Assembly (NCBI RefSeq): GCF_005518285.1
Contig: NZ_SJDU01000096.1
Span: 1 to 7,022 of the forward strand
DNA length: 7,022 nt
Reading direction: 5' to 3'
Origin: Brachyspira catarrhinii
GTDB lineage: Bacteria; Spirochaetota; Brachyspiria; Brachyspirales; Brachyspiraceae
Numbering within the stretch: position 1 is the first letter of the stretch; each line of letters starts with the position of its first letter. Of the stretch, positions 5,156 to 7,022 are shown one piece after another. Made by a program: the position numbers and the translations under genes. The notes below the pieces were generated by a model. It had not been told where the DNA came from and did no database searches. It saw only the letters and a program-made list of their open reading frames with translations.

Positions 5156-6485
5156 AATACTAATAATAGACGATGAAAAAAATATAAGAGACGGAATAAA
5201 AAAATCTTTGGAATACGAAGGTTATGAAGTGGCAACCGCGGAAAACGGAGACAAAGGAATAGATTTAGTTTATAAAGGCGGAATAGATTTGGTTATTACC
5301 GATTTGAAAATGCCAGAAAAAACGGGAGAAGAATTTTTAAAAGATGTTTTAGATTTCGACAAACATATTCCCGTGATAATTTTAACGGGACATGGAAATG
5401 TCGAAACGGCGGTGGATATGATGAGACTTGGCGCTTACGATTTTATGACAAAACCTTTCAATTTGGATAAAATGCTTTTGATAATAGCGCGGGCTTTGGA
5501 AAGCAAAAATATAAAGAAAACCAACGAAACTCTTGAAAAGCGAGTCGATTATCATGAAAGTTTTTACGGAATGATTGGGCGTAGTTCTAAAATGCTAAAA
5601 GTTTATGAAGCGATAAAACAAGTAGCAAGAACGAAAGCTACCGTTTTAATAGAAGGAGAAAGCGGAACTGGTAAAGAGCTTGTCGCAAACGCTATTCATC
5701 AAATTTCTGACAGAGCAAAACAACCTTATATAACTGTAAATTGCGCTGCGCTTTCAGAAGGAGTTTTGGAAAGCGAATTATTCGGGCATGAAAAAGGCGC
5801 TTTCACTGGAGCGATTGATAAAAAAATCGGAAGATTCGAAGCGGCTAATAAAGGCACGATTTTTTTGGACGAAATTGGCGAAATTAATCAAACCGTTCAA
5901 GTTAAACTTTTAAGAGTTTTGGAAGAGAGAGTTATCGAACATGTAGGCTCGAACACTCCGATAAATGTCGATATAAGAGTAATAGCGGCTACAAATAAAA
6001 AATTATCGGAAGAAATCAAAACGGGAAAATTTAGAGAAGATTTGTATTATAGATTGAATGTTATAAAAATCGAAATGCCTCCTTTAAGAGATAGACGAGA
6101 AGATATTCCGATTCTTATAGATAATTTTATCAAAGAATTTTCCGCCGTTCATTCTATAGAAATTAAATCCGTTGATAAAAAAGTTTATAAAATATTGTCG
6201 TCTCTTCAATGGGAAGGAAATGTGCGGGAATTAAGAAATATGATAGAGACAATGGTTGTAATGTCGAGGGACGGAAAAATTGAAGAAAGCAATATTCCAG
6301 ATTGGGCATTAAAATCGGATAAAGAAATTTTTTCAGTCGATAAAGATTTAACTTTGGAAGAGCTTGAAAAAAAATATGTCAATTATTTATTAAGCCGAAA
6401 CAATTTTAACAAGGCTCAAGTTTCAAAAATTCTTGGAATAGAGAGAGCCACGCTTTACAGAAAATTAAAAGATTATAGCGATTAA
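5148..6485 (+). CDS. Sigma-54-dependent response regulator, NtrC family
   Basis: This 445-residue protein has the full NtrC architecture and activates transcription by sigma-54 (RpoN) RNA polymerase when phosphorylated. The receiver domain (about 1-120) has acidic D8/D9, phosphoacceptor D52, T80 and K102. The AAA+ domain (about 140-370) has Walker A GESGTGKE (170-177), the sigma-54 contact loop GAFTGA (217-222) without change, Walker B GTIFLDEI (236-243), the arginine-finger region REDLYYRL (296-303) and GNVRELRN (357-364, sensor II). A Fis-type helix-turn-helix (about 402-440, NKAQVSKILGIERATLYRK) ends the protein. All key residues are intact. It overlaps the kinase gene and is presumably phosphorylated by it. 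The pair resembles NtrB/NtrC, AtoS/AtoC and Borrelia Hk2/Rrp2, and the target genes are not evident. I see no clear -24/-12 sigma-54 promoter within the window. Confidence 0.93.
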   Translation: MAKILIIDDEKNIRDGIKKSLEYEGYEVATAENGDKGIDLVYKGGIDLVITDLKMPEKTGEEFLKDVLDFDKHIPVIILTGHGNVETAVDMMRLGAYDFMTKPFNLDKMLLIIARALESKNIKKTNETLEKRVDYHESFYGMIGRSSKMLKVYEAIKQVARTKATVLIEGESGTGKELVANAIHQISDRAKQPYITVNCAALSEGVLESELFGHEKGAFTGAIDKKIGRFEAANKGTIFLDEIGEINQTVQVKLLRVLEERVIEHVGSNTPINVDIRVIAATNKKLSEEIKTGKFREDLYYRLNVIKIEMPPLRDRREDIPILIDNFIKEFSAVHSIEIKSVDKKVYKILSSLQWEGNVRELRNMIETMVVMSRDGKIEESNIPDWALKSDKEIFSVDKDLTLEELEKKYVNYLLSRNNFNKAQVSKILGIERATLYRKLKDYSD

Positions 6486-6515
6486 ATTTTATTTCTTAAA
6501 TTTATTTTTCAATTT

Positions 6516-6980
6516 TTATTTTACTATAGTCATAATCAAATCGCCGACTTCCACATCTCTCGGTTCGGTTTTGATGCATTCTTTCAATTCGGTAAAATTT
6601 GAAATAATTATAGGAGATGTTATATCGTATTCTTTTTCGACTTCCTCTTTTTCAAATTCAATTAATAAAGTTCCAGCTTTTACTTTATAGCCTTCTTTGA
6701 CATGCGATTTAAAATATTTCCCTTGCAATTTAACCGTATCCATTCCTATATGTATAAGAATTTCGACTCCTTTAGTTTCCAAACCTATCGCGTGATTTGT
6801 GTCTATCATAGTTATAACTTCGCCGTCTATAGGAGAGAAAACTTTTCCGTCCGCGGGAATTATAGCCATTCCGTCTCCCAAAGCTTTAGTTGAAAACGCT
6901 TCGTCTTTCACTTCCGTTATGTCGATTAATTTGCCTTTTATAGGACTTTTTATTTCAATTTTTTTTGTGAATAATCCCAT
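6516..6980 (-). CDS. crr: PTS EIIA-Glc component (Crr-like), single domain
   Basis: This 154-residue soluble protein is the IIA-Glc phosphocarrier of the sugar phosphotransferase system. It takes phosphate from HPr and passes it to an EIIB domain. Family marks are SPIKGKLIDITEVKDEAFS (12-30), a typical N-terminal strand/loop, then GDGMAIIPADG (35-45) and SPIDGEVITMIDTNHAIGLET (about 49-69) containing H63. The active site is GVEILIHIGMDTVKL (71-85) with phospho-acceptor H77. H63 and H77 correspond to H75 and H90 of E. coli Crr. The length is close to the usual 160 or so. Because there is no fused EIIB/EIIC and none lies next to it in the window, it must serve a permease encoded elsewhere, and may also have a regulatory role. 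The start is supported by a GGAG seven bases upstream. It is convergent with the response regulator gene, 30 bases apart. Confidence 0.93.
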   Translation of the reverse strand: MGLFTKKIEIKSPIKGKLIDITEVKDEAFSTKALGDGMAIIPADGKVFSPIDGEVITMIDTNHAIGLETKGVEILIHIGMDTVKLQGKYFKSHVKEGYKVKAGTLLIEFEKEEVEKEYDITSPIIISNFTELKECIKTEPRDVEVGDLIMTIVK

Positions 6981-6987
6981 TTAATAA

Positions 6988-6991
6988 CTCC
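6988..6991 (-). promoter_or_regulatory. Shine-Dalgarno GGAG of the EIIA-Glc gene
   Basis: The minus strand reads GGAGTTATTAA followed by ATG: a strong SD at ideal distance (seven bases). It is the clearest ribosome binding site in the window and contrasts with the kinase gene, which has none. The promoter further upstream is cut by the window edge. Confidence 0.75.
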
Positions 6992-7022
6992 GTTTAATTT
7001 AATTTTTAATTGCAAACAATTT

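Noticed and set aside
6483..6509. Possible terminator after the response regulator: TAAATTT, 8-base loop, AAATTTA, then T5
   Set aside because: The stem is seven A-T pairs only, too weak to call, and such dyads are expected by chance here.
7011..7022. TTTGCA on the minus strand upstream of crr as a sigma-54 -12 element
   Set aside because: The -24 half would be outside the window and the two visible bases before the spacer do not fit the consensus well; not testable here.

Overview
The window is very AT-rich chromosomal DNA that codes almost throughout, with A/T-ending codons and many poly-A/T runs. The combination of low GC, a soluble PAS kinase paired with a sigma-54 response regulator, and a stand-alone EIIA-Glc protein fits an intestinal spirochaete such as Brachyspira best. 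This is an inference: a low-GC Fusobacterium- or Clostridium-like host cannot be excluded from sequence alone.

Left part (1-3813) is accessory and looks like a small phage-defence segment. A ToxN/AbiQ-family endoribonuclease (23-544, +), the toxin of type III toxin-antitoxin systems, starts 22 bases from the window edge, so its RNA antitoxin repeats (toxI) should lie just outside. Convergent to it, with 8 bases between the two stop codons, is a long minus-strand reading frame (3813-553). It encodes a PLD-type (HKD) nuclease domain fused to a SNF2-like superfamily 2 helicase. One in-frame TAA (2338-2340) cuts this frame exactly between the two RecA-like helicase lobes. Reading continues in the same frame on both sides, so this is either a young nonsense mutation or a gene expressed as two pieces or by readthrough.

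A 148-base divergent intergenic region (3814-3961) follows. It holds a good Shine-Dalgarno for the helicase gene and a near-consensus sigma-70 promoter for the rightward gene. That promoter sits so close to the ATG that the kinase mRNA may be leaderless. Two short inverted repeats lie here, one overlapping the -35 box.

Right part (3962-6980) looks like ordinary chromosome. It holds a two-gene operon for a cytoplasmic PAS histidine kinase and an NtrC-type sigma-54 activator (8-base overlap), comparable to NtrB/NtrC or Borrelia Hk2/Rrp2. Convergent to it is a single-domain PTS EIIA-Glc (crr-like) protein with both active-site histidines. No tRNA, rRNA, CRISPR array, insertion sequence or integrase is visible.
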